64,000 nucleotides of DNA from JAGBWK01 sp964462445 (lineage in GTDB: Bacteria; Bacteroidota; Bacteroidia; Bacteroidales; Muribaculaceae): positions 6,037 through 70,036 of the forward strand of contig CAYWXG010000006.1 in NCBI GenBank assembly GCA_964462445.1, read 5' to 3'. The notes under the pieces were generated by a model. The model was given only the letters and a program-made list of their open reading frames with translations, was not told where the DNA came from and ran no database searches. Position numbers and translations under genes: made by a program. Positions within the stretch are counted from its first letter, which is position 1. Each line of letters opens with the position of its first letter. Positions 17,003 to 25,251 of the stretch are shown here, piece by piece.

Positions 17003-18526
17003 ATGGAAAGAAAAGTAAGAGTACGTTTTGCACCATCGCCCACCGGACCTCTCCACATCGGAGGCGTTCGAACTGCGCTTTACAACTACCTTTTTGCTCG
17101 TCGTCATGGGGGCGACATGATTCTTCGTATTGAAGACACCGACTCTCAGCGTTTTGTACCCGGAGCCGAGGACTACATCAACGAAGCGCTCGCTTGGCTC
17201 GGCATTCAAATCGACGAAGGCGTGCGCGAAGGTGGTAATTACGGACCTTACAAACAAAGCGAACGTCGCGACATTTACCGTCAGCACGTCAAAATGCTCC
17301 TCGACAATGGCAAAGCATACTTTGCTTTCGACACTCCCGAAGAGCTTGAGGCTGCTCGTGCCGCTACTCCTAATTTCCAATACGACGCGTCGACTCGCGC
17401 TACCATGCGCAACTCTCTATCTCTGGGGGAGGAAGAAACTCAACGACTCATCGACGCCGGCGAGAAATATGTAGTCCGTTTCAAAATTGAACCCGGACGC
17501 AACATCGAAGTCAACGACCTTATCCGCGGAAAAGTGACTATAAACTCTTCGGTTCTCGACGACAAAGTACTTTATAAAAGTGCCGACGACCTTCCCACCT
17601 ACCATCTCGCCAACATCGTTGACGACCACTTGATGGAAGTCAGCCACGTTATCCGAGGCGAAGAATGGCTCCCCTCCGCTCCGCTCCACGTTCTTCTTTA
17701 CGAAGCTTTTGGGTGGACCGATACGATGCCACAATTCGTTCACCTACCACTTCTTCTGAAGCCCGACGGAAAAGGCAAACTTTCTAAACGCGACGGCGAC
17801 CGACTCGGATTCCCAGTATTCCCATTGGAATGGCACGACCCCAAAAGCGGCGACATATCATCAGGATACCGCGAAAATGGATACCTCCCTCAAGCCGTGG
17901 TCAATTTCCTCGCCCTTCTCGGCTGGAACCCCGGCGACGACACCGAGATCATGTCGATGGAAGAGCTCATCAATCGTTTCTCTTTCGAACACTGCTCTCG
18001 CTCAGGCGCTAAATTCGACTTCGAAAAAGGTAAATGGTTCAACCACAAATATCTACAAGAACTTCCCGACGCTCAACTACTTGAGATGTTCAAACCTATA
18101 TTGGTCGCCAACGGAGTTAATCCCGCCGACTTTTCCGATGAATATATCACGCGCGCTATCGCCTTGGTGAAAAATCGCGCCAACTTCGTCAAAGACCTTT
18201 GGGTCCAAGCTCGCTTCTTCTTCGTTGACCCAACTGAATATGAAGCTAAATCTGTAAAAAAACGTTGGACTCCCGAAACTCCCGATATTCTTCGCGCTAT
18301 GATCGACCGCATGGCTTCATTGCCCAGCCTCGACAGCAAAGCAACCGAAGAAAACATTCTCGCTTGGATTACCGAAAACGAATACCACATGGGCAACGTA
18401 ATGAATGCTTTGCGTTTAGCTGTTGTTGGTGAATGTAAAGGGCCCCACATGTTCGACATTACAGAATTGATGGGTCTCGAAGCCACTCGTCGTCGCATCG
18501 AAAATGCATGCGCAAATATTCAGTAA
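17003..18526 (+). CDS. gltX: Glutamyl-tRNA synthetase
   Basis: A 507-residue class I aminoacyl-tRNA synthetase that charges tRNA-Glu. The HIGH motif appears as PTGPLHIGG (about 13-21) and the KMSKS loop as KLSKRDGDR near 258-266. The Rossmann core includes DTDSQR, and the C-terminal helical part is the anticodon-binding domain. Length is normal. No TAnnTTTG element is seen in the 65 bp after the tRNA terminator, so its promoter is unclear. waaA follows 24 bp after the stop and is likely co-transcribed. Confidence 0.96.
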   Translation: MERKVRVRFAPSPTGPLHIGGVRTALYNYLFARRHGGDMILRIEDTDSQRFVPGAEDYINEALAWLGIQIDEGVREGGNYGPYKQSERRDIYRQHVKMLLDNGKAYFAFDTPEELEAARAATPNFQYDASTRATMRNSLSLGEEETQRLIDAGEKYVVRFKIEPGRNIEVNDLIRGKVTINSSVLDDKVLYKSADDLPTYHLANIVDDHLMEVSHVIRGEEWLPSAPLHVLLYEAFGWTDTMPQFVHLPLLLKPDGKGKLSKRDGDRLGFPVFPLEWHDPKSGDISSGYRENGYLPQAVVNFLALLGWNPGDDTEIMSMEELINRFSFEHCSRSGAKFDFEKGKWFNHKYLQELPDAQLLEMFKPILVANGVNPADFSDEYITRAIALVKNRANFVKDLWVQARFFFVDPTEYEAKSVKKRWTPETPDILRAMIDRMASLPSLDSKATEENILAWITENEYHMGNVMNALRLAVVGECKGPHMFDITELMGLEATRRRIENACANIQ

Positions 18527-18550
18527 AATCGACATTAATTCGTCACGCTC

Positions 18551-19792
18551 GTGAACGCTATATACAACATCGGTCTGCACATCTATAAATTTGGAGCTCG
18601 GATTGCGTCTCATTCCAACGCCAAAATAAAAAAGATGGTCAAGGGTCAGAAAGCAACATTTCAAATTCTACGCGACACCAACATCGACCAAGGAGGTGCT
18701 ATATGGATACACGCCTCCTCTTTAGGCGAATTCGAGCAAGGACGTCCCCTAATCGAGCGTATCCGTCGACAACTCCCCGATAAAAAGATTCTACTATCCT
18801 TTTTTTCTCCATCGGGATACGAAGTGCGCAAAAACTATCCACACGTCGATGCCATTGTATACCTGCCATTCGACACTCCGGGCAATGCTCGTCGTTTTAT
18901 TGACACTGTGCGCCCGTCAATGGCTATATTTATTAAATATGAATTTTGGGGCAACTATCTGCAACAACTCAAAAAAGCAGCCGTCCCCACCTACATTATT
19001 TCGGCAATTTTCCGCCCTAACCAGATTTTCTTTAAACGAAACGGAGGGACTTTCCGAAATATGCTTAAATGCTTCAACCGAATATACCTTCAGGACGAAA
19101 ACTCTCGCAAACTTCTTGCCGGCATAGGCATCGACAACACAGTCGTTGCCGGAGATACTCGTTTCGACCGCGTCACTGACGTTATGGCCACCACTTGCGA
19201 TATCGATTGTGGCGACGCTCTTCGTTCTTTTATTATATTCGGGAGCAGCTGGAACGACGATGAAGTCAACTATATCCCTTGGCTCAACTCCCACAAAGAC
19301 TTAAAATTCATCATCGCGCCACACGAATTCAATAAAGCCCGCGTTGAGGCACTATGCAACGCAATCGAGGGCTACGTACTCCCATTCTCACAATGGGAAC
19401 AATACGTATCCGAAAACGGCAAAGCCCCCGACAATGTGCGTGGTATTATCGTCGACTGCTTCGGAAAACTCTCAACACTCTATCGCTACGCTTCCGTCGC
19501 ATACATTGGTGGTGGCTTCGGAGCCGGCATTCACAACATCAACGAAGCCGCCGTCTACGGAATCCCCGTAGTATTCGGCCCGAACTACCATAAATTCAAA
19601 GAAGCTCACGACTTGATTGCCCTAAAAGGTGCTTTTACCGTCAAAGACTCCGACTCTACCTTCGCAATTCTTAATCAACTTCTATCCGACGACGCTTTCC
19701 GAGCTAATGCCGGTAAAATTGCCGGGCAATATATCGCCGACAATATTGGCGCTACCGACCGCATTTTTTCCGACCTTTTCCCAAAAATTTAA
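18551..19792 (+). CDS. waaA: 3-deoxy-D-manno-octulosonic acid (Kdo) transferase
   Basis: A 413-residue GT30 glycosyltransferase that attaches Kdo to lipid A precursor at the inner membrane. The N-terminal domain has IHASSLGEFEQGRP with the likely catalytic base Glu60. The C-terminal domain has VDCFGKLSTLYRYASVAYIGGGFG and HNINEAAVYGIPVVFGP, the CMP-Kdo-binding region. The start is GTG at 18551, 24 bp after gltX; it fits the family N-terminus and no nearby ATG does. It fits with a lipid A-Kdo envelope and with the KdsD-like isomerase upstream. Confidence 0.94.
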   Translation: MNAIYNIGLHIYKFGARIASHSNAKIKKMVKGQKATFQILRDTNIDQGGAIWIHASSLGEFEQGRPLIERIRRQLPDKKILLSFFSPSGYEVRKNYPHVDAIVYLPFDTPGNARRFIDTVRPSMAIFIKYEFWGNYLQQLKKAAVPTYIISAIFRPNQIFFKRNGGTFRNMLKCFNRIYLQDENSRKLLAGIGIDNTVVAGDTRFDRVTDVMATTCDIDCGDALRSFIIFGSSWNDDEVNYIPWLNSHKDLKFIIAPHEFNKARVEALCNAIEGYVLPFSQWEQYVSENGKAPDNVRGIIVDCFGKLSTLYRYASVAYIGGGFGAGIHNINEAAVYGIPVVFGPNYHKFKEAHDLIALKGAFTVKDSDSTFAILNQLLSDDAFRANAGKIAGQYIADNIGATDRIFSDLFPKI

Positions 19793-19818
19793 GGAAATAC
19801 CGTTTTTACATATCTGAC

Positions 19819-19849
19819 TTTGATTTTTCGGCATTTTTTTGTAACTTTG
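19819..19849 (+). promoter_or_regulatory. Promoter for topoisomerase IV subunit A
   Basis: TTTG at 19819-19822 and TAACTTTG at 19842-19849 are 19 bp apart, a full match to the Bacteroidota promoter pattern. The -7 element ends 20 bp before the ATG at 19870. Confidence 0.8.
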
Positions 19850-19869
19850 CTACAAATGCCGAATTAACA

Positions 19870-22551
19870 ATGAGCGATATACCTACAATACCTACCGACC
19901 ATGAAGATGAGGAGTTGAATCCTCAACCCGATGCACAAAAACCCTACGAGGAAGCCTCCGAAAGTGTCGTGAAGCACCAACTGCGAGGCATGTTCCGCAA
20001 TTGGTTCCTCGACTACGCTTCCTACGTTATTCTCGAGCGTGCCGTGCCGCATATTGAGGACGGGCTTAAACCGGTACAACGACGCATTCTGCACTCTATG
20101 AAAACCCTCGACGACGGTCGCTTCATTAAAGTGGCAAACATCGTGGGTAACACCATGCAATATCACCCCCATGGTGATGCGTCCATCAACGATGCTCTCG
20201 TGCAACTCGGGCAAAAGGACCTCCTTGTCGAAACACAAGGTAACTGGGGTAATATCTTGACCGGAGCTTCGGCTGCCGCCGGTCGTTACATCGAAGCCCG
20301 ACTTTCGCAATTTGCGCTCGAAACGCTATACAATCCCAAAATAACCGAATGGACATTGTCCTACGACGGTCGAAAAAAAGAACCCGTTGTTTTGCCTTCT
20401 AAATTCCCCCTACTGCTATTTCAAGGTGTTGAAGGTATTGCCGTCGGGCTGTCCTCTAAGATTCTTCCTCACAACTTCAACGAAATTATCGATGCCGCCA
20501 TAGCCCACCTCAAAGGGGAAGAATTCACGCTTTACCCCGACTTCGTGACAGGCGGATTTATCGACGTCAGCAGATATAACGATGGCGAGCGTGGGGGTGT
20601 TGTCAAAGTGCGTGCTAAAATTGAAAAACTCGACAACAAGACACTCGCTATTACCGAAATCCCTTACGGCAGAACCACCGGCGCGCTAATTGATTCAATC
20701 CTTAAAGCATTCGAAAAAGGGAAAATCAAAATTCGCAAAGTCGACGACAACACCGCCGAAAATGCCCTCATTTTGGTGCATCTTCTCCCCGGAACTTCTT
20801 CCGACCGCACTATCGATGCTCTATATGCATTCACCGATTGCGAAATGTCCATTTCTCCAAATTGTTGCGTAATTTCCGACCGCAAGCCCCACTTCCTCGG
20901 GGTCAGCGACGTTTTGCGCCATAATGTCAACACTTCGCGCGAGCTCCTTCGCAAAGAACTTGAAATAACACTCTCCGAAGTCAAAGAACTTCTACATTTC
21001 GCATCTCTCGAACGTATCTTCATCGAACAACGCATCTATAAAGACAAGCAATTCGAACAAAGCGAAACTATCGAAGAAGTAATCGAACACGTGCGCAAAC
21101 GCATCACTCCGTTTGTTGTCGACCTCCCTCGCGACATCACCGACGACGACATTTCTCGTCTCCTCGAGATTAAGATGAAACGCATCACCAAATTCGACTC
21201 CGGGAAAGCCGACGACCTCATCGCTTCATATCTCGACCGCATTGCCGACATCAAGAAAAATCTCGACAATATCACAGAATACACCATCAAGTGGTTCGAA
21301 AACATCAAAGCTAAATACGGCGCTGCATTCCCTCGACGCACTGTCATCCGCGGATTCGACAACATCGAGGCTGCTCAAGTTGCGGAAGCTAACGAAAAAC
21401 TTTACATTAACCGCGAAGAGGGCTTCATTGGCACTGCGCTCAAAAAAGATGAATTCGTTTGCAACTGTTCTTCTATCGATGAAATAATCATTTTCTATCG
21501 CGACGGACGTTACAAAGTAGTCAAAGTTGCCGAAAAACTTTTCGTCGACAAAAATATCATCCACATCAACGTTTTCAAACGTGGCGACGAGCGCACTATA
21601 TACAACGCTATATATCAAGATGGCAAAGGTGGCACTTTCTACATGAAACGCTTTGCTGTTACAGGTATCACACGCGACAAAGAATACAACTTGACTATGG
21701 GTGCTCCCGGCTCGCGTGTCACTTGGTTCAGTGCCAACCCCAATGGCGAAGCCGAAATTGTAAAAGTTACGCTAAAGCCGAAACCTCGACTCAAATCTCT
21801 ACAAATCGACATCGATTTCAGCGAACTCGCCATCAAGGGAAAACAATCGCGTGGAAACATCGTTACTCGTAACGAAGTGCATCGATTCTCGCTAAAAGAA
21901 CGTGGTGCTTCTACTCTCGGAGGTCGAAAAGTGTGGTTCGACCCCGATGTTCTTCGACTCAACTACGATGGTCGTGGCAACTACCTCGGTGAGTTTGCCG
22001 GCAACGATTCCATCCTTATTATTCTAAAATCAGGAGAATACTACATGTCATCGTTCGACGCCGGAAACCACTATCCCGAAAACATTCTTCGTATCGAGAA
22101 ATTCCGTCCGGGACACGTGTGGACTGCTATCCTCAACGATGCCGACCAAGGATTCCCCTACCTCAAGCGCTTCACCTTTGAGCCTTCAGCGAAAACGCAA
22201 CGATATCTCGGTGAAAATCCCGCATCCTCTCTCATTATTCTTTCCGACGAGCTTGGTGCTCGATTTGAAGTGAAATTTGGCGGGGCCGACTCTTTCCGTG
22301 AACCATTAATCATCGATGCCATCGACTTCATTGCCGTTAAATCGTTTAAAGCGAAAGGAAAACGTCTCACTACGCTACCTATCGACTCTATCTCCGAGCT
22401 TGAACCTCGCGAAACAAATATCGATGTAGACAATAATGTGCAATCTCAGCCCGACAATGCCGACGACGTAGACGATGTCGATGCTCAAGAGCCGGAACGC
22501 TCCGACGATGAAGTGCGCGATGAAATCAACGGACAAGAACGCCTTTTCTAA
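19870..22551 (+). CDS. parC: DNA topoisomerase IV subunit A
   Basis: An 893-residue type IIA topoisomerase A subunit. The breakage-reunion domain shows GLKPVQRRILHSM near 65-77, HPHGDASIND, and the DNA-cleaving Tyr140 in AAAGRYIEARL. After the coiled-coil region the C-terminal half contains beta-pinwheel repeats for DNA wrapping, then an acidic tail of about 45 residues rich in Asp and Glu (NADDVDDVDAQEPERSDDE). It decatenates daughter chromosomes together with ParE, which is not in this window. I see no clear GyrA-box, which favours ParC over GyrA. Confidence 0.9.
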   Translation: MSDIPTIPTDHEDEELNPQPDAQKPYEEASESVVKHQLRGMFRNWFLDYASYVILERAVPHIEDGLKPVQRRILHSMKTLDDGRFIKVANIVGNTMQYHPHGDASINDALVQLGQKDLLVETQGNWGNILTGASAAAGRYIEARLSQFALETLYNPKITEWTLSYDGRKKEPVVLPSKFPLLLFQGVEGIAVGLSSKILPHNFNEIIDAAIAHLKGEEFTLYPDFVTGGFIDVSRYNDGERGGVVKVRAKIEKLDNKTLAITEIPYGRTTGALIDSILKAFEKGKIKIRKVDDNTAENALILVHLLPGTSSDRTIDALYAFTDCEMSISPNCCVISDRKPHFLGVSDVLRHNVNTSRELLRKELEITLSEVKELLHFASLERIFIEQRIYKDKQFEQSETIEEVIEHVRKRITPFVVDLPRDITDDDISRLLEIKMKRITKFDSGKADDLIASYLDRIADIKKNLDNITEYTIKWFENIKAKYGAAFPRRTVIRGFDNIEAAQVAEANEKLYINREEGFIGTALKKDEFVCNCSSIDEIIIFYRDGRYKVVKVAEKLFVDKNIIHINVFKRGDERTIYNAIYQDGKGGTFYMKRFAVTGITRDKEYNLTMGAPGSRVTWFSANPNGEAEIVKVTLKPKPRLKSLQIDIDFSELAIKGKQSRGNIVTRNEVHRFSLKERGASTLGGRKVWFDPDVLRLNYDGRGNYLGEFAGNDSILIILKSGEYYMSSFDAGNHYPENILRIEKFRPGHVWTAILNDADQGFPYLKRFTFEPSAKTQRYLGENPASSLIILSDELGARFEVKFGGADSFREPLIIDAIDFIAVKSFKAKGKRLTTLPIDSISELEPRETNIDVDNNVQSQPDNADDVDDVDAQEPERSDDEVRDEINGQERLF

Positions 22552-22562
22552 GGTTTTTTGAC

Positions 22563-23453
22563 ATGAAACGCCTGCTTTTAATCCACTTCGCAATTTTATT
22601 TGCATTTTGTTGCCGGGCGCAATCCGAATTTCCGCTCAACATCGACGATTGCATCGACATCGAAAGCGACTCTTTGCCTATTCTTCGTCCGGTAACTTCA
22701 GCCTACATGCTTGAAGTGGGAGCATCTTCAATTGCCGACAGCTACCTGTCTCCTATAACCTACAACGGGGGGACTGCCGCGTTTGCCTACGAGCGCATGC
22801 AAGCAATGAAATTTAACCCACAAAATTGGGTTATGCAACTCACAGCGCGGTTTTCCATCGACCGTACTCGCAACATTGCCGACAACGCTACATCTTGGCG
22901 TTTCAACGGCTCTGTCACTTGGGGGATGCTTCATCGTTGGACCATATTGTCGGGATTAACACTTGCTGCCGGGGCTTCTACCGGTATTGATGCCGGATGT
23001 ATTTACAACCAACGCAACAGCAACAATCCCGCATCAGCAAAATTTGCTTGGACCATAAATGCTACCGCCTACTTAGCATACAATACTAAAATTGGGAAAC
23101 TACCCGTGACTCTTCGATACCAACCCGAAATCCCCCTCGCCGGCATTTTCTTCTCCCCCGATTACGATGAACTTTACTACGAAATATATCTCGGCAACCA
23201 CAGTAATCTCATTCATTTTGCTTGGCCCGGCAATAGATTCGCCATTTCCAACAACTTCTCCGCCGACCTTCACTTTGGTTCAACATCTCTGCGTTTAGGC
23301 TACCGGCACTACTCTCTTTCTTCCGAAGCCAACAAAATAGTCACTAACATCCACACCCACTCTTTCATAATCGGCATTTCCGGCGAATGGATTTCTCTTT
23401 CTCGCCGACAACAAATAAGCCAAAACGCTCGTATAATATCCGCCTTATATTAA
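22563..23453 (+). CDS. DUF3316-like outer-membrane protein
   Basis: A 296-residue exported protein with signal peptide MKRLLLIHFAILFAFCCRAQ. The rest is a series of amphipathic beta strands with aromatic ends (for example RFSIDRTRNI, LPVTLRYQPEIPLAGIFF, TSLRLGYRHYSL), compatible with a small outer-membrane barrel. It resembles the DUF3316 family of Bacteroidales, of unknown function. It lies 11 bp after parC and 12 bp before the S41 peptidase gene, so it is probably part of their transcript. Confidence 0.7.
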   Translation: MKRLLLIHFAILFAFCCRAQSEFPLNIDDCIDIESDSLPILRPVTSAYMLEVGASSIADSYLSPITYNGGTAAFAYERMQAMKFNPQNWVMQLTARFSIDRTRNIADNATSWRFNGSVTWGMLHRWTILSGLTLAAGASTGIDAGCIYNQRNSNNPASAKFAWTINATAYLAYNTKIGKLPVTLRYQPEIPLAGIFFSPDYDELYYEIYLGNHSNLIHFAWPGNRFAISNNFSADLHFGSTSLRLGYRHYSLSSEANKIVTNIHTHSFIIGISGEWISLSRRQQISQNARIISALY

Positions 23454-23465
23454 CTCCGATAATTG

Positions 23466-24482
23466 ATGACACGCCTCAAATTCATTCTAATCTCAATAGT
23501 TTCTATTTTCATAGCTACTGCTTGCCACGATATGCCCGAATTTGCCGACAACCCCAAAGGCAACTTCGATGCACTTTGGAATACACTCGACCAACACTAT
23601 TGCTTCTTCAATGAAAAAGGAATTGATTGGGACGAAGTCTACTCACGCTACTCTCCCATGATTAGCGACAAAATGACCCCTGAAGAACTTTTCGATGTCT
23701 GCGCAAAAATGTTGAATGAACTTCGCGACGGACACACCAACCTATCATCTTCCTTCAACACTTCCTACTATCGAAAATGGTGGAGCGACTACCCTCAAAA
23801 CTTCAATGAACGTATTATCGAAGAACACTATTTCAACTTCAACTACCGACAGACCGGCAATATCTCTTACGGAATTCTAAACCAAAATATCGGTTACATA
23901 CGCATCCCGTCGCTTTCCTATTCAATCGGGGAATCCAATCTTGACCACATCCTTTACTACCTCAAGACTTGCGATGGACTAATCATCGACATTCGCGACA
24001 ATGGTGGAGGTTTATTGACTGCTGTTGAAACCATCGTCGCTCGATTTATCACTGAGCGAACGCTTGCCGGATATATTTGCCACAAAACAGGACCCGGACA
24101 CGACGACTTTTCTGAGCCATACCCATTCTTCTATAACCCCGCAGAAGAAGGACGTATTATGTGGGGAAAACCGGTGGCTATTCTGACCAACCGATCCACT
24201 TTCTCCGCAGCCAACAACCTCGTCTCAATAATGCGCACTCTTCCCAACGTAAAAATCGTTGGCGCTACAACCGGCGGTGGTTCCGGTATGCCATTCACCT
24301 CGGAGCTACCTAATGGGTGGGCCATTCGTTTCTCTTCTGCTCCGGTGCTCGATCCTCTCAGTATGACCACCGAATTTGGGATTGAGCCTTCTGAAGGTTG
24401 CGCTATTGACCTCGACCCTCAAGCCGCGCTCAATGGAGTTGACACAATTCTCGAATTTGCCATCAACCTCCTTTCCCGCTAA
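23466..24482 (+). CDS. S41 family peptidase, lipoprotein
   Basis: A 338-residue lipoprotein: the signal sequence ends in FIATAC, with lipidated Cys20. The tail-specific protease core shows LRDGHTNL, GLIIDIRDNGGG and NRSTFSAANN with likely nucleophile Ser247, then the VGATTGGGSG loop. No PDZ domain is evident between the N-terminal helical domain and the core, unlike CtpA-type enzymes. It would cleave proteins in the periplasm or at the outer membrane. The frame could start at TTG 23463, but ATG 23466 is preferred. Confidence 0.86.
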   Translation: MTRLKFILISIVSIFIATACHDMPEFADNPKGNFDALWNTLDQHYCFFNEKGIDWDEVYSRYSPMISDKMTPEELFDVCAKMLNELRDGHTNLSSSFNTSYYRKWWSDYPQNFNERIIEEHYFNFNYRQTGNISYGILNQNIGYIRIPSLSYSIGESNLDHILYYLKTCDGLIIDIRDNGGGLLTAVETIVARFITERTLAGYICHKTGPGHDDFSEPYPFFYNPAEEGRIMWGKPVAILTNRSTFSAANNLVSIMRTLPNVKIVGATTGGGSGMPFTSELPNGWAIRFSSAPVLDPLSMTTEFGIEPSEGCAIDLDPQAALNGVDTILEFAINLLSR

Positions 24483-24495
24483 TCGTCAGCCCCCC

Positions 24496-24520
24496 TATTA
24501 TGAATTATGAATTATGAATT
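24496..24520 (+). repeat. Heptamer tandem repeat after a C tract
   Basis: A C6 tract is followed by TATTATG and two copies of AATTATG, then AATTC, between the convergent S41 and gph genes. A related repeat (AATTGTG twice, AATTATG once, also after a C tract) is at 37165-37185, so this is a dispersed intergenic element. Confidence 0.6.
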
Positions 24521-24530
24521 CTAAATTCCC

Positions 24531-25196
24531 TTAGTCCGCTCCAACAATCGACACCAACTCATCGGGGGCATTGATTATATGGTCGGCATATGCCGCTGTC
24601 AATTCCGCTACTCCGCGAAAACCCCAACTCACTCCGGTCGACTCTATGCAAGCCCTGCGCGCTGTTTCAATATCTACCCCGGAATCCCCTACCATCATAA
24701 CATCGGCCTTTGCAGTTGGGCAATCTGTCAATATTCGAAATATTACCGATGGGTCGGGTTTCACCGGCACGCCATCAATCTGACCGGAAATTGACGCCCA
24801 ATCTATATAGGGAAAATAATGAAGTATCAACTTTGTTGCCGCCTCTTGATACTTATTGGTTGCAACAGCCAACTTCACTCCCGCCGCCTGCAAATCTCGC
24901 AACATATCCTCAATTCCGGGATAAGGAGCTGTAGTAGCTGTCAAATGTTCATTATAATACGACATAAAATCCGCTCGCAACTGCTCTACAACTATCTGTT
25001 CGCGCTCCTCTACCGGCAACACGCGCTCTATCAACCGCGTAATTCCATTCCCCACAAAATGTGTGTACGACGACAAATGATGCGTCGGGAATCCATTCTT
25101 TTCAAGCGCATAATTAGCCGAATGACCCAAATCGGTTATCGTATTAAGCAATGTCCCGTCAAGGTCAAATATCACCAATTTCTTCCTATTTTTCAT
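24531..25196 (-). CDS. gph: Phosphoglycolate phosphatase-like HAD hydrolase
   Basis: A 221-residue HAD phosphatase. Motif I is FDLDGTLLNT (Asp10, Asp12), motif II is VATNKYQ, motif III Lys is in VPVKPDPS, and motif IV is MVGDSGVDIETARRA. The helical cap between residues 15 and 80 matches Gph, which removes phosphate from 2-phosphoglycolate. Closely related HADs act on other small phosphates, so the substrate is probable only. It is the last gene of the minus-strand envelope unit, 55 bp after tamL. Confidence 0.85.
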   Translation of the reverse strand: MKNRKKLVIFDLDGTLLNTITDLGHSANYALEKNGFPTHHLSSYTHFVGNGITRLIERVLPVEEREQIVVEQLRADFMSYYNEHLTATTAPYPGIEDMLRDLQAAGVKLAVATNKYQEAATKLILHYFPYIDWASISGQIDGVPVKPDPSVIFRILTDCPTAKADVMMVGDSGVDIETARRACIESTGVSWGFRGVAELTAAYADHIINAPDELVSIVGAD

Positions 25197-25251
25197 ATTT
25201 CTTCCTTTCCTAATCTATTATCGCTCAAATTCTTTACAACAGAACACTCTT

